Assembly (NCBI RefSeq): GCF_902459465.1 | Contig: NC_047065.1 | Span: forward strand, 20,039,828 to 20,103,827 | Direction: 5' to 3' | Source: Asterias rubens | Taxonomy: Eukaryota; Echinodermata; Asteroidea; Forcipulatida; Asteriidae | Length of the DNA stretch: 64,000 nt | Part shown: positions 12,501 through 22,594 of the stretch, piece by piece | How positions within the stretch are numbered: the stretch's first letter is position 1 | How the letters are laid out: every line of letters begins with the position of its first letter | Notes under the pieces: generated by a model | Seen by the model: the letters and a program-made list of their open reading frames with translations, nothing else | What the model was told of the DNA's origin: nothing | Databases searched by the model: none | Translations under genes and position numbers: made by a program

Positions 12501-15500
12501 TCACAGATTTACAAACAATTTACAGGGTTTACAGAAGGTAATGGTGAAATACTTCTCTTGAAATATTGTTCCATGAAATGCTTTACTTTTCGAGAAAACA
12601 TTAAAACAATATCAATTTTCGATAGCGTGAATTACGGATTTATTGAAAACACATGTCATGACACGGCGAAACTTGCGGAAACAGGGGTGGGTTTTCGTGT
12701 TATTTTCTCCCGACTCCGATGACCGATTGAGCTTAAATTTTCACAGGTTTATTATTTTATATATAAGTTGTAATACACGAAGTGTGGGACTTGGACAATA
12801 CTGTTTACTAAAAGTGTATAATGGCTGTAAATCGTTGCCGTACCCGCTGCCAAAACATAGGATTCGAAGCAACCAGACACTGCTCTAGAATGGCAAAGGT
12901 CGTGGGTTCGAATCCCACCTGAGTAATATGCCTGTGAGTTTTTCACAGAGCTCGGAAGTCTACAGTGCTAAACCACATCGGTGCACAATGGGTAAAACAA
13001 AAATTATTCATCTTTATCCCCGCAAACTTAACATCTATTAGTTCAACTATGTTTAAAGACACCGGACACGGATGGTAATTGTTCAACTATGTTTAAAGAC
13101 ACTGGACACTATTGGTAATTGTCAAAGCTTACCGCTCTCTGTAGTCCAAAAAGAATCGCAAAAACTAGGATGAAAATAATGGCTGTAGATTTAGACATGG
13201 TGTACAGTGACACAGTGATGTACAGCAAACTCCAATTGGATAACCCAATGTCCAGTGCACTGCTTATTCCTGAGTGGGGTTTAATAAAAGTACAATTACC
13301 GGTAGAACTCAAAGAAAAGGTACAAATTATTGAATTTTAAAGGGTCTATGTAACTTTTGTAGGACAAAAAACACAATGTCCACAGATTCACACTAAACTT
13401 ACACAGTTTGAAGATGATGATAGTAGAAAGCTTCCCTTAAAATATTACCTGCTGAGGTGTTGTAGTTTTTGGGGAAATGAGTAAAACAATGTCAAGAAAC
13501 TAATTTTCGTCTCATGAGACGAAAATTATTATAATAATTTACAAAGGTATTTTCATGACATTCTTTTACTCATTTCTCAAAAACTACAGCACCTCAGTAA
13601 GTAATATCATTATCTTCAAACCCTGCAAGTTCTATGTAAATCTATGGACATTTTGAAAAAGTACCAAATCCTTTAAAGAGTAAGGGGGGGACACATACCT
13701 GTAGGTACCACTTTCCTCATATAGACAGACCATGGTAGAATAATGTTCTTCCTTTTGTTACAGCACTTTAGACAAGTCCGCACTATTGATGCTATTATGA
13801 ACTTGACTGTAAGATGAACAACGGTGACGGACAGTGGAAAACGAAAACCCTGAAAAACAAAAGCATACATTTAATTACAACTACAAGCATTTGATTTAGG
13901 CTAACTTATCGAAAGTGCAAGTAAAAAGAACACTTCTTATGAAAGTCTTTGCTGTGCAAAGCATAACTAAAGAGCATATTCCATGATTTTGCTTGAACTG
14001 AAAATTGTCAGTGCAAATTCACAGTGACATCCCTGTGGTCTTACAGGAACATCACTGTAAGTTCACTGGAAAGATCTAGTTTTGTTATTTGCGTTAAACC
14101 ATTCTCCTCCTAACAAAAGGAAAGTGGTTGAGACCCTTAGAAGTGTGTTGACATAACTGAACACTAATCTAGGGTATAACATTGTACACTCAAAGGTCAA
14201 CATGGGTTATCATTGGATACACAAAGGTCAACAATGGATATAAGCAAGTGTCAACAATAAGGGAAATCCAATGGGGTGTGAGTTTAAACCAATGGTTCTT
14301 TTCAGAACCACCACATTTAGAGATAGTCATTACATGGTGTTACCGCAAACCTTTCTATATCGTATTTCCACCATGCAAAGTTTCAAATCCTACTAATAAG
14401 GGAAAGGATAAATGAGCAGTAAAGCCCGATTCATACTTCCTGCGAATGCGAATGCGAATGCGATACGAATGTTGACGCCACAAACTCGCAATGAACAATT
14501 CGCAGCAGTTCAACTCACTTGCGAATATCGCTGCGAAAGGAGGGTTGTGACGTCACATTTACGTCAAATTCGCTTTGCATTCGCATTCGCAGGAAGTATG
14601 AACCGGGCTTAAGAACTAATGGGCAGGGCACAATACCATACAGCTGGAGACACTGGACACTATTGGTAATTGTCAAAGACAAGTCTTCTCACTTCATGTA
14701 TCTCAACATGCATAAAATAATAAACTTGTGAAAATTTAAGCTCAATCGGTGATCGAAGTTGCAAGATAATAATAAAAGAAAAAACACCCACGGTGTCACA
14801 CGAAGTTGTGTGCTTTCATATATGCTTGATTTTGAGACCTCAAATTCTAAATCTGAGGTCTCAAAATCAAATTCTTGGACAATTACTTCTTTCTTGAAAA
14901 CTGTTATTTCAGAGGGAGCCGTTTCTCACAATGTTTTATACTATCGACAGCTCCCCATTTCTCGTAACCAAGTAAGATGTTTTGCTAATAACTATTTTGA
15001 CTAATTACCAATAGTGTCCACTGACTTTAAGCAATACTTTTCTGTGCTTAGCAAATTTCCTGTGCATACATACAGGCTTAATGGAATTGGACCCTGGCCA
15101 CTGGAAATCCATGGTGCTTTTAGAGCATTTTCATTTTGACTTTTTTATCACAGTATTTTTGTGGTATAGCCTGGCATGGTGCCCATCGTACTACAGCATC
15201 ATGAGCAGAAGCACTCATCAGAAAGTACCAGGCTTTTTGTTGTTTGCTTGCTGCTTTGTTTACATTTTAAACCCACTATAGGCCACGATATTTGGGGATG
15301 GATTTTGAAAGATTCAAATGTTGAAATTTTTTAAACTTACCTTAAACATCCACTTGTTGTAAAAAGTCAAGCAGATGGAGCATGTGTAGAAGAATAAAAT
15401 AAGTGCGAAGGTCTTTATGCAAACCAGAAATACAGAACACCACGATGAGCGAGTCAGTTTGGGCGGGGCCATCTTGTAAAGGGCGGAGTCCACCCTCACC

Positions 15501-15535
15501 TCCAGGAGGGTCTTGCTCCTTGTACTCTTTTTCAT
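6444..15535 (-). CDS. SLC35C2: SLC35C2-type nucleotide-sugar transporter, whole gene (8 coding exons)
   Basis: This is a multipass transporter of the SLC35/TPT family. SLC35C2 is known as a Golgi/ER-Golgi protein related to the GDP-fucose transporter SLC35C1 and affects Notch fucosylation in mammals. Exons run 15341-15535, 13699-13849, 13133-13269, 12206-12374, 10645-10728, 9608-9783, 7798-7927 and 6444-6574. Every junction is GT-AG and all phases agree, giving 1173 nt or 390 residues (human about 365). Diagnostic blocks are YNKW (residues 59-62), LSNWSLLYITVSLYTMSKS (about 125-143), STQFNAEGF, NPVDTIYHLQP, SRTSSLTLSISGIFK (290-304) and an acidic C-tail with DDDEEEIF, as in vertebrates. The first ATG is at 15535. 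An in-frame ATG at 15472 (residue 22) has a better context and would give 369 residues. Introns carry many MITEs; no exon is broken. Confidence 0.93.
6641..7018. repeat. MITE family C in the last SLC35C2 intron
   Basis: Ends TTAAAGCCATTGGACCCTTT and AAAGTGTCCAATGGCTTTAA. The interior has ATTTTCTCCCGACTCCGATG and a TCTCGATATCGAGA palindrome. Confidence 0.8.
7570..7761. repeat. Palindromic TAAGCA-type MITE (family F)
   Basis: GATCTCATAAAGCTGCTGA at the left and GCTTAAGCAGCTCTATGA at the right. It ends 37 bases from SLC35C2 exon 7. Confidence 0.6.
7798..7927 (-). CDS. SLC35C2: SLC35C2 exon 7
   Basis: It encodes EICILYLATEYNGDEMSPIN and the last membrane segment, IGMVVCLAGIALHVVLKAV. This matches the human segment that begins EVCTLLLAAHLLGDQ. 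It ends in a split codon at AAAAG|gtaaga. Confidence 0.9.
8587..8757. repeat. Candidate MITE with ATAGACCCC end
   Basis: Ends CAATAGACCCCTCGCC and the inverse AGCAAGGGGTCTATAC. No coding signal between. Confidence 0.5.
9004..9188. repeat. Palindromic MITE family G
   Basis: Ends CCCTGGTTCATACTTCCTGC and the inverse GCAGGAAGTATGAACCAGG. It abuts MITE B at 9189. Confidence 0.78.
9189..9575. repeat. Palindromic MITE family B in SLC35C2 intron 6
   Basis: Ends AAAGGAACACGTTGCCTTGG and CCAAGGCAACGTGTTCCTTT. The right end stops 33 bases from exon 6. Confidence 0.85.
9608..9783 (-). CDS. SLC35C2: SLC35C2 exon 6
   Basis: It encodes VHISSTKLFLGYEDINVF, a membrane segment, and SEFLLLSRTSSLTLSISGI before FK, ending in phase 0 at AAG|gtgaga. 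The exon is sandwiched between two copies of the same palindromic MITE (9189-9575 and 9892-10280). Confidence 0.92.
9892..10280. repeat. Palindromic MITE family B in SLC35C2 intron 5
   Basis: Ends TTAAAGGAACACGTTGCCTT and AAGGCAACGTGTTCCTTTAA. The centre is a near-perfect hairpin, GGGAGTCAAAATTTTGACTC. Confidence 0.85.
10645..10728 (-). CDS. SLC35C2: SLC35C2 exon 5 (84 nt)
   Basis: It encodes LTNPVDTIYHLQPIMILGLM and then PVALVVE, with split Gly codons at both ends. The donor GAAG|gtataa is weaker than the others, but reading past it loses family similarity, whereas splicing to exon 6 restores it. Confidence 0.88.
11815..11919. repeat. Half copy of MITE family F
   Basis: TTTGGCTGGTAACCTTATTC and GCTTAAGCAGCTCTATGACA, as in the right arms of 7570-7761 and 17977-18219. 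Confidence 0.55.
11927..12152. repeat. Fold-back repeat in SLC35C2 intron 4
   Basis: Ends ATGGACCCTTCCCATGAAAT and the inverse ATTTCATGGGAAGGGTCTAT; the inner arms share GGTTGGCAAA / TTTGCCAACC. Confidence 0.65.
12206..12374 (-). CDS. SLC35C2: SLC35C2 exon 4
   Basis: It encodes HGCQIVIVLLIASGLFLF, ESTQFNAEGF and SGIRWSCAQIITQ, ending in the split Gly codon of ELG. I placed the acceptor at gacag|CAT because this gives the same spacing as human SLC35C2 with no gap. No open-reading-frame list would show it, because it has no ATG. Confidence 0.87.
12455..12831. repeat. MITE family C in SLC35C2 intron 3
   Basis: Ends TTAAAGCCATTGTACACTTT and AAAAGTGTATAATGGCTGTA; same interior as 6641-7018. SINE family 2 follows at once. 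Confidence 0.78.
12850..12995 (+). mobile_element. SINE family 2, second copy
   Basis: Contains CACTGCTCTAGAATGGCAAA, GTGGGTTCGAATCCCACC, TTTTTCACAGAGCTCGG and TACAGTGCTAAACCACATCG in the same order as the copy at 20305-20462. The head is partly lost. It abuts the end of a family C MITE in an SLC35C2 intron. Confidence 0.72.
13051..13130. repeat. Duplicated family A terminal fragments at the exon 3 donor
   Basis: Two copies of CAACTATGTTTAAAGACAC plus GGACAC...GGTAATTGT. The second runs into the first bases of the SLC35C2 intron 3 donor. Confidence 0.6.
13133..13269 (-). CDS. SLC35C2: SLC35C2 exon 3 (most conserved block)
   Basis: It completes the split Gly codon, then encodes ISSALDIGLSNWS through FGLQRA and ends in phase 0. 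This is the best-conserved stretch of the SLC35C group. The donor GCG|gtaagc lies only a few bases from a MITE terminal fragment (13092-13127). Confidence 0.92.
13699..13849 (-). CDS. SLC35C2: SLC35C2 exon 2
   Basis: It encodes residues 66-115 plus one base. The acceptor is tttttcag and the donor ACAG|gtatgt. The peptide begins GFRFPLSVTVVHL and ends WSVYMRKVVPTG, matching the second membrane segment and the cytosolic loop of SLC35C2. Confidence 0.9.
14266..14398 (-). mobile_element. Half copy of fold-back family D
   Basis: Only the right arm and tail remain: GGTTCTTTTCAGAACCACC, then TGGTGTTACCGCAAACC, then CATGCAAAGTTTCAAATCCT. The left arm is absent. Confidence 0.7.
14423..14612. repeat. 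Palindromic MITE family G
   Basis: Ends GCCCGATTCATACTTCCTGC and the inverse GCAGGAAGTATGAACCGGGC, with GTGACGTCAC near the centre. Confidence 0.78.
14645..15029. repeat. MITE family A in the first SLC35C2 intron
   Basis: Ends GACACTGGACACTATTGGTA and TACCAATAGTGTCCACTGAC with the CTCAAATTCTAAATCTGAGG hairpin. Confidence 0.8.
15341..15535 (-). CDS. SLC35C2: SLC35C2 exon 1 (start codon, first membrane segment)
   Basis: It encodes residues 1-65 and ends in phase 0 at the donor AAG|gtaagt. It holds the first hydrophobic segment followed by TFYNKW, the family's N-terminal signature. The upstream ATG (15535) adds 21 residues with no vertebrate counterpart. The internal ATG (15472-15470, context acaagATGg) aligns better with the human start. 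Confidence 0.88.
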
Positions 15536-15540
15536 TTTAG
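15455..15540 (-). promoter_or_regulatory. SLC35C2 promoter-like cluster: GC boxes and YY1-type site
   Basis: Two GGGCGG boxes (15461-15466 and 15481-15486) flank CCATCTTG (15469-15476). Read on the minus strand, that site is CAAGATGG and contains the in-frame ATG at 15472. YY1 sites of this kind often overlap the start of CpG-type promoters. The overlap with coding sequence suggests that transcription may begin inside the annotated exon and that the internal ATG is used. Confidence 0.45.
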
Positions 15541-17735
15541 ACGTAGTGGGAAAAATTTATGATCTTGGTCTGCTGAAGATGAACTGAAGGCCTATCCCAT
15601 GGGAGTTGAACTACTCGGACATTTTAACCTGTGAGGAGAACATTGAAGACACAATTATTTATAAAAATTAGGCGTTGCTGACAAGTGAAATTTACTAATC
15701 GACTGTTTCCAGCCAGCACCTTTTCATTTGTTATAAACAAAAAATTATATTATTTACTCAAATTAGATTCCTTTACGTAAAAAAAATTAGCGAAAAAGTT
15801 GTGGCAGGATACCCAAATCTTTCGAAAGAGTTGCCTACACTCAACCCCATGAACACTTCTACTTCTATGTGGTACTGGGCAATGGTCTGTAAGTCTTGAT
15901 ATAAAGCCAAGGAAGAATAATAATGTGCATGCGCAGCATGGGCGCTACTCCAAACATAGCCCACTTTGTTGAGCTGTTCATGGCTCCCTTTTAACATCGG
16001 TCTCATCACAGCGTAATGGAAACTGTGATCGTGGAGGCTAATTCATTCCTCCATGCTGTGATTATGAGATTGATGTTAAAAAAAATAAAAGAGAGCCATT
16101 TTTACAGCTCAACAAGACTCCAACCAGTCAGTGCCAATCAGATGAATTACAAGGTGCAAGTAAAACTTCTCAAATCAGCAGTTATCTTCTAGCCCTATTC
16201 CATCATAATTGCCAAATACGCTGAGTCATGAGTACATGTAATGTGTTATAGCTGTTTAGTGTTTGTCCACATGATGGAGGAGATTTATCAAATTCAAAAG
16301 TAGGTCACTTCTTATATTTATTAAAGTCTACCTACTTCATCACAAAAGACTAAAGTAAATTGCTAGCTACTATAAATAGATTAAATCCAAATCGTATCAT
16401 TGGGATACGACACTGGATTGGGCCTATTTGGAGGCTAGAACTAAGACGCTCCGGAGGCAGTCTGCCAGCGCCAGACGATGAACTGGTAGAACGGAATAAA
16501 CAGTGACATGTCCAAAAACCGTCTGACGACCACCACTGCTGCACCAGATGGCTGCTTTTATCCCGGTAGAAAGTCAAAGTGGGAAGTTCAGTTTCCACTT
16601 TTATTTTAGAAAGAAAATTAAGACGATCAGGCCCTGTAATTACATTAACCATAACGTACTCACCATACTGGTTAAACCATCTAAACCGTGTTAATTCAGT
16701 ATTGCTAATAACATTGCAAACTGTCCATGCTGATTTTTGGGGGGCTCAGAATCAGAGGAAATGTCAACAACAAACAGTTTACATGGGATTTTCATGGAGC
16801 AACGTGTATAGTCGGGCTCTCTGAAATTACGCTGTATCAACACAAACAACGAGGAAGGAACCAGACACACGTCCTTGCCCTGTAAGCTCGCTTATGAATA
16901 ATGCATTTTCTACTTTGGCGCGTGCGCTTCAAAGAAGAAAACCTTCAAAGTTTTCGCAACAAGTTCGTAAATTTATCGCTAAAACTTTTTTAGGCATCTG
17001 GAAATTAAGCCCACAAATTAATTGTGCAAAAGGGATGTTTTTCTTACATTGTTCTCTTGCACCTTCGATGACTTGAGTAAAGTTTTTCAAAGATTAATTG
17101 TTATTTCATGCACTATTATGTTGAGAAATGTATCCAGCGCCCCTAAAAAATGTTATGCATTATGTGAGTATGAACTCTAAATTTTGGTTTGCATTGTAAC
17201 TCTACCTGTACTCATTTGGACATTGAACAAAACAAAATCTCCATTGTATTACTACACAGGGAAAAGATTAATGTACATTATATGAAGGTCCCACCGAGAC
17301 TGAATCCTCAAATAAATATGGGTTTATCTTTTGAGGATTCCCTTTTTGAATCGAATTAGAAAAATAAATGTCCACAGAATTGAAAAGCACATCGGCAATG
17401 GCCATGTTGATGATGAACAGGACAGAAATCGACGATCCCAAATCCGTGTCTTGACCAAGAAATGAGTCAAAAATTGAATACGAGTTCAAATCCTTAGAGC
17501 CTTGGTCAAGTTCCGGGTCAGATGGTCAGGCCATGGGTAGCGTCTGACTGACCACAAAATGACAAAGGACAAGAGTCCTCCTGGAATATGGGTCAAAAGT
17601 TGTGGTAGTGGTACAAAATTGTATGAAGTCCAAATCAATTATTCTATCTTTTAGTAGTTTGAAATTTTATACTTGGGGAAAAGGAAAGAACAATTTTTTA
17701 ATCTGAAGTGGGGAAAAAAAATTACGTTTAATAAA
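15541..17735. other. Upstream of SLC35C2; no gene seen
   Basis: It holds a small inverted repeat around 16000-16075 (TCTCATCACAGCGTAATGG / GCTGTGATTATGAGAT) and a GPCR-like fragment at about 17360-17470 (see findings). SLC35C2 5'UTR may extend here. Confidence 0.5.
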
Positions 17736-17806
17736 GGTCCCACCGAGATTTGAACTCGGATCGCGAGATTCAGAGTCTCGAGTGCTAACCGTTACACCAT
17801 GGGGCC
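17736..17806 (-). tRNA. tRNA-Gln (anticodon CTG)
   Basis: The minus strand folds as a cloverleaf. The acceptor stem is GGCCCCA with TGGGACC (one C3:A70 mismatch), the D-arm is GTGT/GCAC, and the anticodon stem CGAGA/TCTCG closes loop CTCTGAA. The T-arm is CCGAG/CTCGG with loop TTCAAAT. A-box and B-box (GTTCAAATC) are intact. A run of T on the transcribed strand at about 17713-17720 can end Pol III transcription. It closely resembles animal tRNA-Gln(CTG) except for the acceptor mismatch. It may be functional or a slightly decayed copy. Confidence 0.85.
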
Positions 17807-17976
17807 GATATATCACCACGCGGTGCAACAATACTAAGAACGATTGGGTAGGTTGAGTAAATACACATGGGTGGAATGTAATGTACATTGTAAACGTGCA
17901 AGTCCCGACAAATTATTTACTGTAGTAAGTCGTTGGTCAGTCGCGGTGCGGTGATAGCAGAAAAGCAACACCTGCA

Positions 17977-18219
17977 GGGCCCAATTTCATAGAGCTGCTA
18001 AGCACAAAAATTTGCTTAGCATAACATTTCTTCCTCGATAAAAACAGGTTTACCAACCAAATTTCCATGTGATTTTCAGGATAAGCAAACAAAAGCTGAA
18101 CACAAGTAACAATCACTATGCAACAAATGGAAATTTGGCTGGTAATCCTGTTTTTATCGGGGAAGAAATTTCATGCTTAGCAAATTTTTGTGCTTAGCAG
18201 CTCTATGAGATTGGGCCCT
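17977..18219. repeat. Palindromic MITE family F, best copy
   Basis: Ends GGGCCCAATTTCATAGAGCT and the inverse AGCTCTATGAGATTGGGCCC. The arms include GCTAAGCACAAAAATTTGCT. Confidence 0.8.
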
Positions 18220-18532
18220 GGACCCGCACACGAGCATTGTAGCAAAATCGAACACTGCAGGCGGATTGTCGAAACAAAAAGACTGTGTACTTTTGTACAG
18301 TCACGGAGGTGGATAGTGTGTAGTGCACGGACTATCAAATTAATTTTATCATGGAGCAACACAAAAAAAAATGGAACTAGACTGCTCCATGATTTTATCA
18401 GGCACAGTGGTGAAGTAATCGACAGCCTTGCAGCATGGAGCTAGTAATAAACTCCTTGCAGTCAATGCATGATGCACATCCAAGTTATTTGAATCAGACA
18501 AAGAAAATCAGAACCCCAAAATCTAATTCTGA

Positions 18533-18901
18533 GGTTTTGATGCTCATTGTCCACAAAGCACTTAATGGCAAGGCTCCCCTCTATATTTCTGAACTTCTCC
18601 AAGTTTACACTCCATCAAGAAATCTTCGATCAAGTTCCATGCTTCTTCTCATTGAACCCAAGTCTCAACACTCATGGGGAGACAGGTCTTTTTCTTCAGC
18701 TGCGCCGCGCATCGGGAACTCTCTACCACTTAATTTTAGAACTTGTCTTTGTACCACAACATTCAAATCTCTTCTCAAAACTTATCTTATGTCACAGGTT
18801 TTCAAGGACTAATTTTTGTTGTGTCTGTTTTTCTTTGTTTTGTTTTGTTTTGTTTGTTGGTGGTTTTACTGCGCTTATTGTTATTATTAAAATTTATTCC
18901 T
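18533..18901 (+). mobile_element. 3'-end fragment of the same LINE family
   Basis: It encodes LMLIVHKALNGKAPLYISEL onward to LKTYLMSQVFKD, nearly identical to the end of the LINE at 26098-28648, followed by the shared GTTTTACTGCGC 3' segment. Strong 5' truncation is typical of target-primed insertion. Confidence 0.85.
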
Positions 18902-18903
18902 TC

Positions 18904-19048
18904 TAAAAAACTATGATTGTTAACAACGTACCTTCAGAGGGAGGGGTTTTTCACAATGTTTTCTACTATCACCAGCGATCTCCATTACTCATTGCCAAGT
19001 AAGGTTTTATGCCAACAATTAAAACCAATAGTGACCACTGCCTTTAAT
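18904..19048. repeat. Right half of a family A MITE
   Basis: TTCAGAGGGAGGGGTTTTTC to CCAATAGTGACCACTGCC. It lies directly after the LINE fragment at 18533-18901, which may have truncated it. Confidence 0.65.
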
Positions 19049-19136
19049 GCTAATGAAATATACAAACAGTCAGGTAAAACAATGGCAAAACCAAGTGAAA
19101 GGTCAAAAAGCAAGTAGCCCACAACTGACTTAAAGG

Positions 19137-19528
19137 GAAGGTACACGTTTGGTAATTACTCAAACAAATTAACTTGAAGACTGACTTGGTAACGAGCATT
19201 TGAGAGCTGTTGATATTATAAAACATTGTGAGAAACGACTCCCTCTAAAGTAATGTAGTTTTCGAGAAAGAGGTAATTTCTCACTAAATTAATAAAGTTT
19301 TATAAAATAAAATAAAATACTTCTAGCTAGAAGTCTTTTACTCCTATCTGAAAGCACATTAATTCGTCCAACAAGGGTGTTTTTCTTTCATAACTTTCTC
19401 GCAACTTCGATGACCACTTATTGAACCCAAATGTTCACAGGCTTGTTATTTCATGCTTTTTTATATGATGGGATACACCAAGTGAGAACACTGGTCTTTA
19501 ACAATACCAAAATTACCAAATGTGTACA
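19137..19528. repeat. MITE family A2
   Basis: Left end TAAAGGGAAGGTACACGTTT; the interior has ATACTTCTAGCTAGAAGTCT. The right end is fused to the next family A copy. Confidence 0.7.
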
Positions 19529-19918
19529 ATGGACACTATTGGTAATATTGTCAAAGACCAGTCTTCTCACTTTGTGTATCTCATCATGTGTAAAATAACA
19601 AACCTGTAAAAATTTAGACTCAATTGGTCGTCAGTTGCGAGATAACTTTGAAAGAAAAAACACCCTTGTCACACGTACAAAATGTACATGTAGTTGTGTG
19701 CTTTTAGATGCTTGATTTCGATACCTCAAATTCTAAATCTGAGGTCTCGGAATCAAATTCGTGGAAAATTACTTCTTTCTCGAAAACTACATTACTTCAG
19801 ATGGAGCCGTTTCTCACAATGTTTTTTACTACCAACCTCTCCCCATATACTCATCACCAAGAAAGGTTTTATGCTAGTAAATATTTTGAGTCATTACCAA
19901 TAGTGTCCACTGCCTGTA
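19529..19918. repeat. MITE family A, in tandem with A2
   Basis: Starts ATGGACACTATTGGTAATAT and ends ACCAATAGTGTCCACTGCC. Confidence 0.75.
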
Positions 19919-20304
19919 AGTACTTTGTACAGAAGCAAATTAGAATTGTCGATAAAATGGGCGAATCCTCAAAGTCTCATCATTTAGTCACCGTTAATAA
20001 TTCTCTCTCCAACAAACTGGTGTCGAACATTTTAAAGACGTCTTCGAAAATGACGACCAAAACGGAGGAACTTATTTCAAAATTCATCACTTAATTACTT
20101 CTACAATTGAATAGTATAAAAATACTGGATGCATACTTATATGGATGCCCTGGTCGCAAGACAATCACAGGGTAAAATCTTCTCTATCATTTCACGCAAA
20201 CCAAAGCCTTGTGAAAGTGATAAGCAAACATTCACAGAGTGAGTATATTTTGTGACAATTCACAAAAACAATGCATTCAGGATTCGAACTGCCTCTAACT
20301 ACCG

Positions 20305-20462
20305 GGCAACCTCGGTAGTCTAGTTGGTAAGACACTGCTCTAGAATTGCAAGGGTCGTGGGTTCGAATCCCACCGGAGTAACATGCGTTTTTCACAGGAC
20401 TCGGGAAAGTACCGAGTATACAGTGCTAACACACATCGGTGTATGGGTAAAAACCAAAATTA
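20305..20462 (+). mobile_element. tRNA-derived SINE family 2
   Basis: The tRNA-like head has CCTCGGTAGTCTAGTTGGTA (A-box) and GTGGGTTCGAATCCCACC (B-box). Then come TTTTTCACAGGACTCGGG and TACAGTGCTAACACACATCG. The reverse strand yields the GGIRTHD peptide often mis-annotated as protein. Confidence 0.75.
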
Positions 20463-22594
20463 ATATATTCTTTATCCCCAATGCAAATTTAACATCTATT
20501 ACATTCAATATTTGTTTTATTATAACTTTTGAGTATGATGCATTTTCAAATAATCACGGAAATTCAGGATTTTCAGATATTTATTTTATTATTTTCTCCG
20601 GGATAAGAGCATTTTCAGTCAAATTAACGTTTATTTTGAGAAATAGGACACTAAGTTCATAATTTAAAATTCATTTGTTACCCAATGTCCTACCCATCTT
20701 TAACGAGACAACCCAATTGTTTCTATTTATGTGCAACTATTTCAGTGCGTCACTAAGCTACATTATGCGCAACTGTCCACTTGTAACGAACTTAAGAGTT
20801 TCAAAAAGTTTAACGTGCTAGGAATATACAAGTAGCGATTAATCTGAAAATCTGCTTTATGTTCAACAAATAAGACAATGTTTAAAAACTGGATTTTACC
20901 TGAATGCCTTTAATTTATGTACAGTTATATTTAGTCACTGCTCATTTTCTCTTCCACAAACCGGTGCAGTACATATTTAAAGATGTTTTTGAAAATGACA
21001 TAACAAAAAATGGGGAACAAACATAATTCAAATGTCACCATTATTATGTTCACTTATTTCTATTTCAAACTAAAACGTCTACATTAAACTTTCAAACACA
21101 TAAGCTTCAAATTGGTAATTAAAGAATGTTTCAAGTTCTTGATTATATACAATTGGATTAAAAATTCAACAGAGAGAAAAACAACTCTCATAAATTGGTC
21201 TTAAAATAAAGTGGTGCTCAAGTTGTGTTACTTTGAGAAGGCAACATAGGTGAATGTTGCCTTTATTTTCCCTAGTCATCGCCTTAGTCGCCCTTGAACT
21301 GTTAAACAAGATTGTGCAAGTCTCATGCACAATCAACCAATAGGATCCATGCAAGTGCACCAAATTGGTTCCACGACATGTTAAAGCAAGAGGGGTCCGA
21401 AATTGTTCCATGAGACTTGCTCAGTCTGTAGAAATTTACAATTGCCCTTAGATATTGCCTTGGTGCCCTTGTTGCCCTTGTTCTTTGAATGAACAAAGCA
21501 TCAGGCCCGTGAATTCTTAATAAATGAAGCTTGCCTGTGGCAAAAAAGTTTGGTTTTTTAAGCGTTACATACAAAGTGAAGAACCTGAGAACAAAAGATG
21601 TCCAAAAGGACTTGAAAAACTAAGTGGACCTTACACCTGTCCACGCATTTTTTTTTTCTTACAGCTATGATTGAAGAATATGTTTTTGTACAGAACAAAG
21701 GAATTTCCACAGAGTGTAAATGAGGATTAGAGTGTGTGGGTGAAAAAATGACTTTGATATTGAATCACTTGGTAACTCGCACATAAACTAGTGCCCACAA
21801 TCACACATTGTACAGTGGTATACGCCTTCCATATATTTATGCATGAGTGCGTCACGATTCTAACCCAAATCGAGGCTATAGGCGCAGCCTTTGCAATGGG
21901 TGACGTGCGCCTGAAGTCTCATTTTGGGTAAGAATTATGACGTCATGCATAAATATTAAGAAAGGCGTACTACATATACATCCAAATTGTAAACTCTGTG
22001 AGGTATCAAAGTAAAGAACCTAGCCCATCCAGGCACATAACACATATTAGATTCTATTCTGTTACAAAGTACTAGCTATGCGTACAATAAAAATGAACAA
22101 GGTGGCCACTGAAAGCAGCATGGCGGAACACTTAACTTCATTAAATATAGGCACTGTTTGCTGTGACATCCTCTTCAAAGCATAATGACATCAGAAATGA
22201 TTTCATTCAAAAAAGCAATCAATTAAAAAGATACAATACAAAATACAATTATCTATTAACCTAATATCTACACTGGCAAACTTTTTGGGGAATTGGATTT
22301 TAACAAAGGGATGGTTAAGTTTTACACTGCTAAATATATTCACCAGCAATGCTTTGCAAAAACTCTCCATCTGAGATCAAACAGAAAATAGTTCCGACAC
22401 TATGAATTCGGTATTTGCAGTGAATAACAAACACTAATTAAACACTACTTGTAGCTTTGGAAAACAAAAATTTGCATAATAATAAGATCGCTGTTAAAAA
22501 TTACAGGCTTTTGACACTTAATAACAATTGATTGAAGAAACAGTTTAAAGAATGGATATACACAATTGAAACATGAAGACCAGTCCCCTTGTTA
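20463..22594. other. CTCF 3' flank
   Basis: The CTCF 3'UTR must start at 22594. The first clear minus-strand AATAAA is far downstream (21262-21267), so the true end is uncertain. No other gene seen. Confidence 0.5.
21815..21972. repeat. Fold-back repeat between the tRNA and CTCF
   Basis: Arms TACGCCTTCCATATATTTAT and ATAAATATTAAGAAAGGCGTA, with TGACGTCATGCAT on the right arm. Confidence 0.65.

Noticed and set aside
20305-20375. A functional tRNA gene
   Set aside because: A- and B-boxes are present, but the acceptor and anticodon stems do not pair well, and the same head plus tail recurs at 12850-12995, so it is a SINE.
20192-20395. A small frame with a GGIRTHD peptide
   Set aside because: This peptide is the reverse reading of a tRNA-derived SINE, seen also at 12752-12946; it is not a protein.
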